Assembly: GCA_963727545.1 (NCBI GenBank) | Contig: CAVSGS010000015.1 | Location: forward strand, 1 to 64,000 | Direction of reading: 5' to 3' | From: Flexifilum sp963727545 | Lineage (GTDB): Bacteria; Chloroflexota; Anaerolineae; Aggregatilineales; Phototrophicaceae | DNA length: 64,000 bases | In this document: in pieces, positions 33,397-41,637 of the stretch | Numbering within the stretch: position 1 is the stretch's first letter | How the letters are laid out: every line of letters begins with the position of its first letter | Program-made: the position numbers and the translations under genes | Notes under the pieces: generated by a model | Told to the model about the DNA's origin: nothing | Database searches by the model: none | Seen by the model: the letters and a program-made list of their open reading frames with translations, nothing else

Positions 33397-35502
33397 TTAG
33401 GAACCGCCTTTGATGATTTCTTCGGCGATATTGGACGGCGCAACGCTGTACTTCTCGAATTCCATCGTGAAGCTGCCACGCCCCTGCGTCATGTTACGAA
33501 TCTGCGTCGCATAGCCGAACATTTCGCCCAGCGGCACGTTCGCGCGAATAGCGGTTGCGCCAGCCCCACGCGGCTCCATACCGTGAATGATGCCACGCCG
33601 CGAGGACAGGTCGCCCACGATCGTACCGGTGTATTCGTCCGGCACGTTGACTTCGACCTTCATGGTCGGTTCGAGCAGAACAGGTTTACCCTTCTGCACG
33701 CCTTCCTTGAGCGCCATCGAGCCGGCAATCTTGAACGCCATTTCGCTGGAGTCGACTTCGTGGAAGGCACCGTCGATCAAGTGCGCCTTGACGCCGACGA
33801 CGGGATAGCCCGCCAGCACGCCGCCCGCCATTGCTTCGCGGACGCCGTTCTCGGTCGGCTTGATGAACTCGCGCGGGATCGTCCCGCCGCGAATTTCGTC
33901 CAGCCACATATAGCTGTCTTTGCTCTCCGCCATTTCCTCATCAGTCATGGGTTCAAACACGAGCACGACGCGGGCATACTGACCTTTACCACCGCTCTGA
34001 CGCTTGAAGGTCATATCGACTTTCGCCTCACGGGTGATGCTTTCGCGGTAGGCGACGCGCGGACGACCAACCGTCGCCTGCACGCCGAACTCGCGCATCA
34101 TGCGGTCGACGATCACTTCGAGGTGCAGCTCGCCCATGCCGCGAATCTTGGTCTGACCGAGCTTGTCGTCAACCTCGACCTTGAAGGTCGGGTCTTCTTC
34201 AGCCAGACGCCGCAGCGCCTCGCCCATCTTATCCGAATCACCCTTGGTGTTCGGCTCGATAGCCACTTCGATCACGGGTTCCGGGAAGGAGATCTTCTCC
34301 AGAACAATCGGATCGTTCGGTTCGCACAGCGTATCGCCGGTGAACGTGCTCTTGAGCGCCAGCACCGCGCCGATGTCGCCCGCGCGGACTTCTTCGATGT
34401 CCTCGCGGCGGTCGGCGAACATGCGGACGATCCGACCGATGCGTTCCTTGTCGCCCGTCGTGCTGTTGAGCACGTTGGTGCCGATGTGCAGCACGCCGGA
34501 ATAGACGCGGAAGAAGGCGAGCCGTCCAACATACGGGTCGGTGATGATCTTGAAGACCAGCGCCGCCAGAGGTTCTTCGTCGTCGGCGTGGCGGACGAGT
34601 TCACCGTCGGTCTTCGGGTCATGCCCGATCACCGGCGGCACATCCAGCGGGGATGGCAGCAGCTCGACCACTTTGTCGAGCATCATCTGTACGCCCTTGT
34701 TCTTGAGCGCCGACCCGCAGAGCACGGGCTGAATCTTCCCGGCAATCGTCGCCGCGCGGAGCGCGGGCAGCAGTTCGTCGTCGTTGATTTCCTCGCCCAT
34801 CAAGAACTTTTCGGTCAGGTAATCATCGTTTTCGACGATCTTCTCGATCATCTCGGCGCGCATGGTCTCGGCTTGCTCGCGGTGGCTTTCCGGGATCGGG
34901 TGACGTTGAATATCCGTCCCGTCGTCGTTCCCGTAAGTCACGAGTTCCATCTTCAGCAAATCGATAATGCCCGCGAAATCCTGACCTTCCCCATAAGGGA
35001 ATTGCAGCAGCACGGGGTGAGCGTGCAGCCGGTCGATGATCATCTCGACGCAGCGGCTAAAGCTCGCGCCGGTGCGATCCATCTTATTGACGAAGCACAT
35101 GCGCGGGACTTTGTAGTCGTTCGCCTGCCGCCAGACCGTTTCCGACTGCGGCTCAACACCGGCAACACCGTCGAACACCACCACACCGCCGTCGAGCACG
35201 CGCAAGCTGCGCTGCACTTCAGCCGTGAAATCGACGTGCCCGGGGGTGTCGATGATGTTGATCTGATGTCCGTTCCACGACGCTGTGACGGCGGCGGCGG
35301 TAATGGTGATACCGCGCTCGCGTTCCTGTTCCATGTAATCGGTCGTGGCGGCACCTTCATGTACCTCACCGATCCGATGCACCATGCCGGTGTAATAGAG
35401 CACGCGCTCGGTCGTGGTCGTCTTCCCGGCATCGATATGCGCGATGATGCCGATGTTACGCACCTTATTCAGATCGAATTGAGTCTCTGTCTTCTTTGCC
35501 AT
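33397..35502 (-). CDS. fusA: Elongation factor G
   Basis: The 701-residue translocase GTPase has P-loop AHIDAGKTTTTERVL near residue 20, DTPGHVDF, NKMDRTGA and the later EF-G domains with RGMGELHLEVIVDR and GVLAGYPVVGVKAHLIDGA. It moves tRNAs and mRNA after peptide bond formation. The str order rpsL-rpsG-fusA-tuf is conserved. Confidence 0.98.
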   Translation of the reverse strand: MAKKTETQFDLNKVRNIGIIAHIDAGKTTTTERVLYYTGMVHRIGEVHEGAATTDYMEQERERGITITAAAVTASWNGHQINIIDTPGHVDFTAEVQRSLRVLDGGVVVFDGVAGVEPQSETVWRQANDYKVPRMCFVNKMDRTGASFSRCVEMIIDRLHAHPVLLQFPYGEGQDFAGIIDLLKMELVTYGNDDGTDIQRHPIPESHREQAETMRAEMIEKIVENDDYLTEKFLMGEEINDDELLPALRAATIAGKIQPVLCGSALKNKGVQMMLDKVVELLPSPLDVPPVIGHDPKTDGELVRHADDEEPLAALVFKIITDPYVGRLAFFRVYSGVLHIGTNVLNSTTGDKERIGRIVRMFADRREDIEEVRAGDIGAVLALKSTFTGDTLCEPNDPIVLEKISFPEPVIEVAIEPNTKGDSDKMGEALRRLAEEDPTFKVEVDDKLGQTKIRGMGELHLEVIVDRMMREFGVQATVGRPRVAYRESITREAKVDMTFKRQSGGKGQYARVVLVFEPMTDEEMAESKDSYMWLDEIRGGTIPREFIKPTENGVREAMAGGVLAGYPVVGVKAHLIDGAFHEVDSSEMAFKIAGSMALKEGVQKGKPVLLEPTMKVEVNVPDEYTGTIVGDLSSRRGIIHGMEPRGAGATAIRANVPLGEMFGYATQIRNMTQGRGSFTMEFEKYSVAPSNIAEEIIKGGS

Positions 35503-35539
35503 TCTTCACTTCACCCGGCGGCAATACGCCGGAACTCGA

Positions 35540-36007
35540 TTACCGGAAATGCGCGAAGGCGCGGTTCGCCTCTGCCATACGGTGCGTATCGTCCTTGCGC
35601 TTGACCGACGCGCCCTGACCATTTGCGGCGTCCATCAGTTCGCCCGCCAGCTTTTCCGCCATGCCGCGACCGCCACGCTTGCGCGCGTTGTCCAACACCC
35701 AGCGCATCGCCAAGGTGACCGACCGCTCGCCCGGAACTTCGACCGGGACTTGGTAGGTCGCACCGCCGACACGCATCGGCTTGACTTCAATCGCCGGGGA
35801 GACATTCCGCAGCCCTTGTTCGAAAACTTCAATCGGGTTGCGTTTGGTGCGCTCTTCGATCAGGTCGAGCGCCGTGTACATGATTCCCTGCGCGGTACTC
35901 TTTTTACCGCCAATCATCATGCGGTTGATCAGCATCGCCACGTGGATGTTCTGATACTTGTTGTCCGGCGGAACAATCCGCTTCGGTGGACTTTTTCTTC
36001 TTGGCAT
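35540..36007 (-). CDS. rpsG: 30S ribosomal protein S7 (uS7)
   Basis: The 155-residue protein starts MPRRKSPPKRIVPPDNKYQN and has the S7 core (GGATYQVPVEVPGERSVTLA, RGGRGMAEKLAGELMDA). It ends KRKDDTHRMAEANRAFAHFR. It organises the 30S head and contacts E-site tRNA. Confidence 0.97.
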   Translation of the reverse strand: MPRRKSPPKRIVPPDNKYQNIHVAMLINRMMIGGKKSTAQGIMYTALDLIEERTKRNPIEVFEQGLRNVSPAIEVKPMRVGGATYQVPVEVPGERSVTLAMRWVLDNARKRGGRGMAEKLAGELMDAANGQGASVKRKDDTHRMAEANRAFAHFR

Positions 36008-36019
36008 CGGTTCTTAGTC

Positions 36020-36457
36020 CTATTTCTTAGCCGCTTGACCCGGTTTCGGACGCTTCGTGCCGTACTTGCTGCGCGACTGCCCGCGATTCTTGACACCGTC
36101 GGTATCCAGCGTGCCGCGCACGATGTGGTAACGCACACCGGGCAGGTCCTTCACACGACCGCCGCGCACCAGCACGACACTGTGTTCCTGCAAGCTGTGC
36201 CCCTCGCCGGGAATATAAGCGGTTACTTCGATACCATTTGAAAGCCGGACACGGGCAACCTTACGCAGCGCCGAGTTCGGTTTCTTGGGGGTCATCGTCT
36301 TAACGACGGTACACACGCCACGTTTCTGCGGTGAACCCTTCTTGTGGCGGGTGCGTCTCTGGTCGTAAACATTGAGCGTATATTGCAAAGCCGGAGCTTT
36401 ACTCTTGCTCTTCTTCGGCTTGCGACCCTTACGCACCAACTGATTAATGGTTGGCAT
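36020..36457 (-). CDS. rpsL: 30S ribosomal protein S12 (uS12)
   Basis: The 145-residue protein has the decoding loops TMTPKKPNSALRKVARVRL (Lys positions linked to streptomycin response) and RGGRVKDLPGVRYHIVRG, whose Asp is the residue methylthiolated by RimO in other bacteria. It is the first gene of the ribosomal run. Confidence 0.98.
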   Translation of the reverse strand: MPTINQLVRKGRKPKKSKSKAPALQYTLNVYDQRRTRHKKGSPQKRGVCTVVKTMTPKKPNSALRKVARVRLSNGIEVTAYIPGEGHSLQEHSVVLVRGGRVKDLPGVRYHIVRGTLDTDGVKNRGQSRSKYGTKRPKPGQAAKK

Positions 36458-36516
36458 AAAACAACTCCACTTTAAATCTGCTAGCTAGCTTCGCATCAAC
36501 CTTGCGGTAGGCACGC

Positions 36517-36541
36517 AAAAAGGCGTACTAAAAGAACGCCT
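36517..36541 (-). promoter_or_regulatory. Terminator-like hairpin in the rpsL leader
   Basis: On the minus strand AGGCGT, a nine-base loop and ACGCCT are followed by TTTTG, about 60 bases before the rpsL start and downstream of the promoter at 36656-36684. A terminator in the leader suggests attenuation of the whole str/S10 run; the controlling signal is unknown. Confidence 0.5.
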
Positions 36542-36655
36542 GTATGCACCTTTGTGACGAGCTACACCGCCATGCGGACGCTTTCGCCACCTTCTGCTCA
36601 GTTCAACACGCCATTGCCTCTACGCGGAGGTTGTGTGCTGTACACGCGCCGTAGC

Positions 36656-36684
36656 ATATTATCATTGCGAACTAGTAAAGTCAA
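36656..36684 (-). promoter_or_regulatory. Sigma-70-type promoter for the str operon
   Basis: Reading the minus strand, TTGACT (36679-36684) and TAATAT (36656-36661) are spaced exactly 17 bp. Transcription would start near 36649, leaving a leader of about 190 nt before rpsL. It is the best promoter match in the intergenic regions I read. Confidence 0.7.
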
Positions 36685-36745
36685 GGGACTCACTCGGCAA
36701 TACAGGGCAGCTACCTACCGCCCGAAAACAGCTTGATCGACCCAT

Positions 36746-36775
36746 GAGACAAGGTTCGCGCTTGTCCATTATAAT
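36746..36775 (+). promoter_or_regulatory. Promoter and operator-like repeat for the DUF433 operon
   Basis: A perfect TATAAT at 36770-36775 and a weak -35 GAGACA (36746-36751) are 18 bp apart. Between them an inverted repeat GACAAG-N7-CTTGTC (36748-36766) would block polymerase if bound, which fits the autorepression usual in toxin-antitoxin operons. Confidence 0.5.
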
Positions 36776-36804
36776 TGACGTATCGAGTTCGAGGAGATCG
36801 AGCC

Positions 36805-37155
36805 ATGATTGCAACACCTGCCTCCATCGAAGTGCCCTTGCGAACCGACGAGCAGGGTAAAATTCGGGTGGGAGGAACGCGAATTCTGCTTGAATTACTG
36901 ATCCACGCCTTCCGGCGCGGCGAAACCGCCGAAGAAATCGTCGATAGTTATCCGACCTTGAAGTTAGGCGACGTCTACGCAGTCTTAGCCTATTATCTTT
37001 CGCATCGCAGCGACGTAGATAGCTACGTGAGTCAGGCGGATGAGGCGGCAGAGCAAATGCAACGCGAAGTCGAGCAAAACTACCCCCCGGAAACGCTCAC
37101 CTTACGAGCGCGACTGCGGGCACAGCGCGACAAACAAGACGATTCCGCCTCATGA
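36805..37155 (+). CDS. DUF433 antitoxin-like protein
   Basis: The 116-residue protein has the DUF433 helix-turn-helix core (VGGTRILLELLIHAFRRGET, EEIVDSYPTLKLGDVYAVLA), then a charged helical tail (ADEAAEQMQREVEQNYP) likely to hold the toxin. ATG 36805 follows GAGGAG at eight bases. The stop overlaps the next gene by four bases. DUF433 genes are commonly paired with DUF5615 PIN-like genes, as here. Confidence 0.85.
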   Translation: MIATPASIEVPLRTDEQGKIRVGGTRILLELLIHAFRRGETAEEIVDSYPTLKLGDVYAVLAYYLSHRSDVDSYVSQADEAAEQMQREVEQNYPPETLTLRARLRAQRDKQDDSAS

Positions 37156-37502
37156 TTCGCTTTCTGTGTGACGAGAATTTCAACGGTAAAATCCTGCGAG
37201 GGATTCGGCGCGATCGCCCCGATGCCGACCTGATTCGCGTCCAAGATACGGAAATTTATCAGGCGGCTGATCCTGTCGTTCTCGCATGGGCAGCGACGCA
37301 GAGGCGCATTCTACTGACGCACGACATTGAAACGATGGTCGGATTTGCCCAAGCGCGGATGGCGGCGGGATTGCCCATGTCGGGTGTCATCGCCGTGCGC
37401 GATACCCTGCCGATTGGACAGGTTATAGGCGATTTGCTGACAATTTTAGGCGCAAGCGAGGGAAGCGATTGGGAAAATCGCATCATCTTCCTACCGCTGT
37501 AG
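37152..37502 (+). CDS. DUF5615 PIN-like toxin
   Basis: The 116-residue protein starts MIRFLCDENFNGKILRGIRR. The early Asp-Glu-Asn (LCDENF), the middle LLTHDIETM and the C-terminal strand are the PIN-like (Mut7-C) pattern, whose acidic residues bind metal for RNA cleavage. It is coupled to the DUF433 gene, so the pair is a VapBC-like toxin-antitoxin module. Activity is an inference from the family. Confidence 0.85.
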   Translation: MIRFLCDENFNGKILRGIRRDRPDADLIRVQDTEIYQAADPVVLAWAATQRRILLTHDIETMVGFAQARMAAGLPMSGVIAVRDTLPIGQVIGDLLTILGASEGSDWENRIIFLPL

Positions 37503-37795
37503 GCATTGCGGTACTCTTGCTGATCGCGGCGTGCCGCCCACAGCCGACACCAACGCCGACGCAAGTCATGCCAACTGAGCTGCCCCGTGTCACCGGCACC
37601 GACGAAGCCAGCTTCTGCCCGCCCCCGCCCAACTGGTTCGTTTACGTCACCGAAGCGGGCGATACCCTGCGCGACCTCGCCGACCGCACCGGCAGCAGCG
37701 TCGGCGAACTGGCGCTGGCGAACTGTCTGCAAAATCCGCGCGCGATCGCCGCCGGACTGGTCATCTACCTGCCGCGCCAACCGATCACCCGCTGA
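37469..37795 (+). CDS. LysM-domain lipoprotein
   Basis: The 108-residue protein begins at TTG 37469 behind GAGGGA. It has a lipoprotein signal (GIAVLLLIAAC, lipobox Cys near residue 22), a Pro/Thr-rich linker (RPQPTPTPTQV) and one LysM-like module (YVTEAGDTLRDLADRTGSSV ... IAAGLVIYLP) for binding peptidoglycan. It overlaps the end of the toxin gene by 34 bases. Likely anchored outside the membrane after Lgt modification. Confidence 0.8.
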   Translation: MGKSHHLPTAVGIAVLLLIAACRPQPTPTPTQVMPTELPRVTGTDEASFCPPPPNWFVYVTEAGDTLRDLADRTGSSVGELALANCLQNPRAIAAGLVIYLPRQPITR

Positions 37796-37820
37796 GATCG
37801 CCTTATAATAAGGAAAGTCG

Positions 37821-38459
37821 ATGCCTGACGACCCAATGCAAACCAGTTACGACCGCGTCGCCGAAGAATACGCCCGTCGGATGCTGAACGAACTAGATCA
37901 CAAGCCGCGCGACCGCGAACTGCTCGACCAGTTCGCCGCGCAGACGAAGGATCGCGGGCAGGTCTGCGATCTAGGCACCGGTCCCGGACAGATCGCCCGC
38001 TACGTCAGCGAGCAGGGCGTGGATGTGATCGGCGTCGATCTCTCGCTTGCGATGGTCGACCTCGCCCGTCGCTCGCATCCCGGCGTCCGTTTCCGGCAGG
38101 GCGACATGCGCGCGCTGCCCTTCCCCGACGACGCGCTGGCGGGCATCACCGCCTTCTACTCGATCATCCACATCCCCCGCGGCGAAGTCGTCGCCGTGCT
38201 CAAGGAACTGCGCCGCGTCCTGCAACCGGACGGACTTCTGCTGTTATCCTTTCATCGCGGCGACGAGGTGCGTCACCTTGACGAGTGGTGGGATCAGCCC
38301 GTGTCGGTCGATTTCTATTTCTTCCAAATTACTGAGATGCGCCGCTATTTAGAGGAAGCGGATTTTCGGATCGAGCAAATCGTCGAGCGTGATCCCTATC
38401 CGGACGCCGAAGCGCCAACGCAGCGAGCGTATATCTTTGCCCGCAAGCCCAGCGTTTAG
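37821..38459 (+). CDS. Class I SAM-dependent methyltransferase
   Basis: The 212-residue protein has SAM motif I VCDLGTGPGQIARYV near residues 48-62, motif II acidic residue in VIGVDLSLAMV, motif III FRQGDMRALPF and motif IV IPRGEVVAVLKELRRVL followed by PDGLLLLSF. The acceptor is unknown; it resembles small-molecule (UbiE-like) methyltransferases. It follows the LysM gene by 25 bp. Confidence 0.9.
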   Translation: MPDDPMQTSYDRVAEEYARRMLNELDHKPRDRELLDQFAAQTKDRGQVCDLGTGPGQIARYVSEQGVDVIGVDLSLAMVDLARRSHPGVRFRQGDMRALPFPDDALAGITAFYSIIHIPRGEVVAVLKELRRVLQPDGLLLLSFHRGDEVRHLDEWWDQPVSVDFYFFQITEMRRYLEEADFRIEQIVERDPYPDAEAPTQRAYIFARKPSV

Positions 38460-38467
38460 GGAGCAAC

Positions 38468-38492
38468 AAAAAACCCCGACGGATGGTCGGGG
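38468..38492 (-). terminator. Intrinsic terminator of the FHA-receiver gene
   Basis: Perfect arms CCCCGAC / GTCGGGG with a five-base loop are followed on the minus strand by TTTTTTGTT. It is placed between two convergent genes and can serve the minus-strand gene. Confidence 0.85.
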
Positions 38493-38503
38493 CTGAGGTT
38501 ACA

Positions 38504-39628
38504 TTACGATTGATTGGGTGTTTTCGGCGGGACTTTAGGATCTGATTGCGATTCTTTAGCCGACGTGGGCGGCTCTTTGGCAGCAGATTGTGCCTCGATC
38601 GGAGCGGTTTGGGCTTCATTGGAAGTCGGCTGTGCCGCTTTGGGCACAGCTTCCGTCTCTTTCGTAGCGGATCGCTCACCATCGGCGATCGCCGTACCGA
38701 CGGCTTTCACCAACTCTTCGACGGCGACCGGCTTGCCGAGGAACACGTCAGCGCCCGCAGCCAGCGCTTGATTCATCTGGAAGCCGCCGATCGCACCGGA
38801 GACGACCAGCAGGGGCACGTGATGCGGTGTCTTCTGCTTGCGGACGTAATGCACCAGATCGAGTCCGTTGAGGGCGGGCAGCATCAAATCGAGCACTATC
38901 GCGTCGGGCATCCCCTGAAAGACGTAGCCCAGCGCTTTGGTCACGTCGTTGACAACCGTGACCTTGTAACCGGCGAATTCGAGCGCCATCCGAAACACGT
39001 TGCCGACATCCGCGTCATCTTCAATGATCAGAATACGCTTGCCGCTGCCCCGGATCATCTGCTTTTGCGGGTCGGGCTTGCGATTGCGCTGCGTATCCGT
39101 CAGCGAGGGCACGACCGCGAACGACACTTGCAGTCGCAGTTGTCCCAGCATCAATTCGTCGCCGTGACGCAGACGATACTCCTCACCGGGAGCGCAAACC
39201 GCATTGTTCAGCCGGGTGCCATTGGTGCTGTTGAGATCGCGCAGCATGAGCCGCTGATTCTTCACGGTAATCAGCGCGTGCTTGCGCGAAACGCCCTTCG
39301 AGAAGGCTTCAAACGGGGTCAAATCGACTTCCGGGGAGAAGCCGCTGGCGCTGTCCGAGCGCCCGATCACCATCGCCTCACCGACGCGCGCCTGTACGAC
39401 TGATGCCGTACCGACGACGCGCAGTTCGATCACCCATGGGCGGACTTGATCGAGTGGACCGGTCACACTCGGCGTCGCCGGAGTTTCAACGGCAGGCATT
39501 TTCAGGTGGCGCGTCTTCGCCGGCGAGCGCGTGAGTTCTGGTGGCGTTGGTGTCGGCGTCGGCGGTTGTTCTTGAACTTTTTCCGCGTTCGTCATGCTCG
39601 GTTTCTCTATCATCGTTCCACCCTTCAT
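38504..39628 (-). CDS. FHA domain - response regulator receiver protein
   Basis: The product is about 374 residues. A Pro/Thr-rich start (QPPTPTPTPPELTRS) is followed by an FHA domain (VIGRSDS near residue 88, SRKHALI, NSTNGTRLNN) that binds phosphothreonine. Then comes a receiver domain (ILIIEDDADVGN; phosphorylation Asp in AIVLDLMLPALNGLD; LLVVSGA; Lys in FLGKPV). The tail of about 55 residues is low-complexity Lys/Glu/Ala/Pro. There is no DNA-binding output domain, so output is probably by protein contact. The ATG at 39613 is an alternative start. Confidence 0.88.
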   Translation of the reverse strand: MKGGTMIEKPSMTNAEKVQEQPPTPTPTPPELTRSPAKTRHLKMPAVETPATPSVTGPLDQVRPWVIELRVVGTASVVQARVGEAMVIGRSDSASGFSPEVDLTPFEAFSKGVSRKHALITVKNQRLMLRDLNSTNGTRLNNAVCAPGEEYRLRHGDELMLGQLRLQVSFAVVPSLTDTQRNRKPDPQKQMIRGSGKRILIIEDDADVGNVFRMALEFAGYKVTVVNDVTKALGYVFQGMPDAIVLDLMLPALNGLDLVHYVRKQKTPHHVPLLVVSGAIGGFQMNQALAAGADVFLGKPVAVEELVKAVGTAIADGERSATKETEAVPKAAQPTSNEAQTAPIEAQSAAKEPPTSAKESQSDPKVPPKTPNQS

Positions 39629-39946
39629 CCCTCTACCTTACACCAACCCCATTCTCGATTACATAGGTATGAGGTACTGAATGACATGATTTTATCAAAC
39701 ACTAACAATACCAGTTCGAGGCTGCACTGTTCACAGTCTATAACAGATACGCCAGCCCATCCCTTGATTCTACTGCAAGATTTGTAAAGAAATCATGAGT
39801 CTCGCCGATCAGCGTAAAGAGCTTCAATCGGGGTGTCAAGGCTAATTACAGAATTGTACCACTCGCGAGTGGTTATTGTACTGAGGACACGAATAGGTTA
39901 AGTTGGGCAGGAGTACAACTTTAAGAAGTTTAGGAGATTAAACCTC
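39629..39946. promoter_or_regulatory. 318-bp divergent gap with palindrome at 39858-39873
   Basis: This AT-richer gap separates the divergent FHA-receiver and aldo/keto reductase genes, so it must hold both promoters. The one clear site is the perfect 16-bp palindrome ACCACTCGCGAGTGGT (39858-39873), 74 bp before the reductase start. No gene is supported. Confidence 0.4.
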
Positions 39947-40918
39947 ATGGAATATACGCATCTTGGACGGCTCGCGCTGACCGTCAGCCGCGTCTGCTTG
40001 GGCACGATGAATTTTGGACCCTTCACCACCGAGCCGGACAGCTACAAGATCATGGATCACGCGCTCGATCAGGGCATCAACTTCTTCGACACCGCCAACG
40101 TCTACGGCTGGAAGCTGGGCGAAGGGGTCACCGAGCAGATCGTCGGGCGCTGGTTCGCGCAGGGTGGCGGACGCCGCGAGAAAGTCGTGATCGCCACCAA
40201 AGTCTACAACAAGATGGGCGAGTGGCCCAACGAAAGCCGCCTCTCGGCGCTGCACATCCGCCAAGCCTGCGAGGACAGCCTGCGCCGCCTGCAAACCGAT
40301 CACATCGACCTCTACCAGATGCACCACGTTGACCGCACGGCGCCGTGGGATGAAATCTGGCAGGCGATGGAAATCCTCGTTCAGCAGGGTAAGGTGCTCT
40401 ACGTCGGCAGCAGCAACTTCGCCGGTTGGCACATCACCAAGGCGAATGAAGCCGCCAAGAACCGCAATTTCCTCGGCTTGGTCAGCGAGCAGTCGCTCTA
40501 CAACCTCAACGCCCGCATGATTGAGCTGGAAGTCATCCCGGCGGTCGAAGACTACGGCTTGGGGCTGATCCCGTGGAGTCCGCTGGCGGGCGGTTTGCTC
40601 GGCGGCGTGCTCAAGAAGATCGAAGAAGGTCGCCGCGCGAGCGAGGGTCTGCAAAAAGCCGTCGACGCCAACCGCGACAAAATCGAGAAATACGAAGCTT
40701 TCTGCAAGGATATGGGCGAGCACCCGGCGGACGTCGCGCTGGCGTGGCTGCTGGCGCAACCTGCCGTCACCGCGCCGATTGTCGGACCGCGCACGCTGGA
40801 GCAGCTTGACAGTAATATTCACTCGCTCGACATCAAGCTGAGCGACGAGCAGTTGCAGGCGCTGGACGAAATCTTCCCCGGTCCCGGCGGCGCTGCCCCC
40901 GAAGCCTACGCTTGGTAA
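39947..40918 (+). CDS. Aldo/keto reductase
   Basis: The 323-residue TIM-barrel NADPH oxidoreductase has the catalytic tetrad: Asp in NFFDTANVYG and its Tyr (about residues 48 and 53), Lys in VIATKVYNK and His in LYQMHHVDR. The C-terminal cofactor loop VGPRTLEQLDSN is present. The substrate is unknown. TTAGGAG lies 11 bp upstream of the start. Confidence 0.94.
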   Translation: MEYTHLGRLALTVSRVCLGTMNFGPFTTEPDSYKIMDHALDQGINFFDTANVYGWKLGEGVTEQIVGRWFAQGGGRREKVVIATKVYNKMGEWPNESRLSALHIRQACEDSLRRLQTDHIDLYQMHHVDRTAPWDEIWQAMEILVQQGKVLYVGSSNFAGWHITKANEAAKNRNFLGLVSEQSLYNLNARMIELEVIPAVEDYGLGLIPWSPLAGGLLGGVLKKIEEGRRASEGLQKAVDANRDKIEKYEAFCKDMGEHPADVALAWLLAQPAVTAPIVGPRTLEQLDSNIHSLDIKLSDEQLQALDEIFPGPGGAAPEAYAW

Positions 40919-40945
40919 TCGACCCACATCATCAGCAAGGTTAGC

Positions 40946-40974
40946 GTAGGGGCAGGTTTAAAACCTGCCCCTAC
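40946..40974. repeat. GTAGGGGC-family palindrome
   Basis: A perfect 29-bp palindrome: GTAGGGGCAGGTTT, central A, and the complement. It lies 28 bp after the aldo/keto reductase. Confidence 0.9.
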
Positions 40975-41001
40975 ACGGTGTAATTAGACGAAGTGGCAAA
41001 C

Positions 41002-41028
41002 AAAAAACGCCCGCGACCTGTGGGCGTT
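41002..41028 (-). terminator. Intrinsic terminator of the FmdB-like gene
   Basis: Arms AACGCCC / GGGCGTT with a nine-base loop are followed on the minus strand by TTTTT. It lies just past the stop at 41056. Confidence 0.8.
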
Positions 41029-41055
41029 TTCGATTCGCAATCTAGCAGCTTCGAG

Positions 41056-41358
41056 CTAGTCGGCGGCAGCACCGGCAGCAGATGACGTCGAGGCGCTGCT
41101 TTCCGCCGGCTTGCTGGCGGGCGTCTCCGCCTTGGTCTCGGTTTTGTGGTCGACCTTCGGTGGTGCGCTCGTCGCGTGGGAAGCGCTCTTGCTGTCATTC
41201 ACGTAGAATCCGGAGCCTTTGAAGATCACACCGGCAGGCTGAATCACCCGAACGACGTGCTGCCCCGTTTCAGGATCGACCTTCAGGGGATCGTCCAAGA
41301 ACTTCTGACGATAATCAAAGGTTGTCCCATCCTCACGACGATAGGTATATACGGGCAT
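41056..41358 (-). CDS. FmdB-like small regulatory protein without zinc cysteines
   Basis: The 100-residue protein matches the FmdB/CxxC_CxxC_SSSS pattern in outline (MPVYTYRREDGTTFDYRQKF at the start, VIFKGSGFYVND at the end of the core). The two C-x2-C pairs of the family are absent: the sites read RRED and PETGQ. After the core there is a low-complexity Ala/Ser/Lys/Glu tail. The function of the family is poorly known; without cysteines it should not bind zinc in the usual way. Confidence 0.75.
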   Translation of the reverse strand: MPVYTYRREDGTTFDYRQKFLDDPLKVDPETGQHVVRVIQPAGVIFKGSGFYVNDSKSASHATSAPPKVDHKTETKAETPASKPAESSASTSSAAGAAAD

Positions 41359-41575
41359 TCGACCACCTCACGAACAACGTTTGCGTTCCGATTTGAATGA
41401 TACGCGGGTTGTATAAGAAAATCCATAGAAAAGACGCATTCCCTTCGGAATTTCTTACTCAAGCTGGGCGGTTTTCGCTAAAACTCGTGAGCGCGACCTG
41501 TTATTCGCTTGTGAAATCAGGGAGTTTTAAACACCTTCGCCCGCTTAAAACCCGGCAGGATTGATCACCAAGTCG

Positions 41576-41637
41576 TCAGACGGGCGAGGTACTCGCCCCT
41601 CCGCTGAAGTCGGGGCGGGGTTGGGGGTGAGGTCGCC
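41576..41637. repeat. CCTCACCCC/GGAGAGGGGG-type repeat
   Basis: CTCGCCCCTCCGCTGAAGTC is followed by GGGGCGGGGTTGGGGGTGAG. It ends at the stop of the lytic transglycosylase gene. Confidence 0.6.

Noticed and set aside
33304..35604. A 766-residue open frame on the plus strand opposite fusA
   Set aside because: It is the antisense shadow of fusA, created by GC-rich codon use; it matches no family and lacks a ribosome site.
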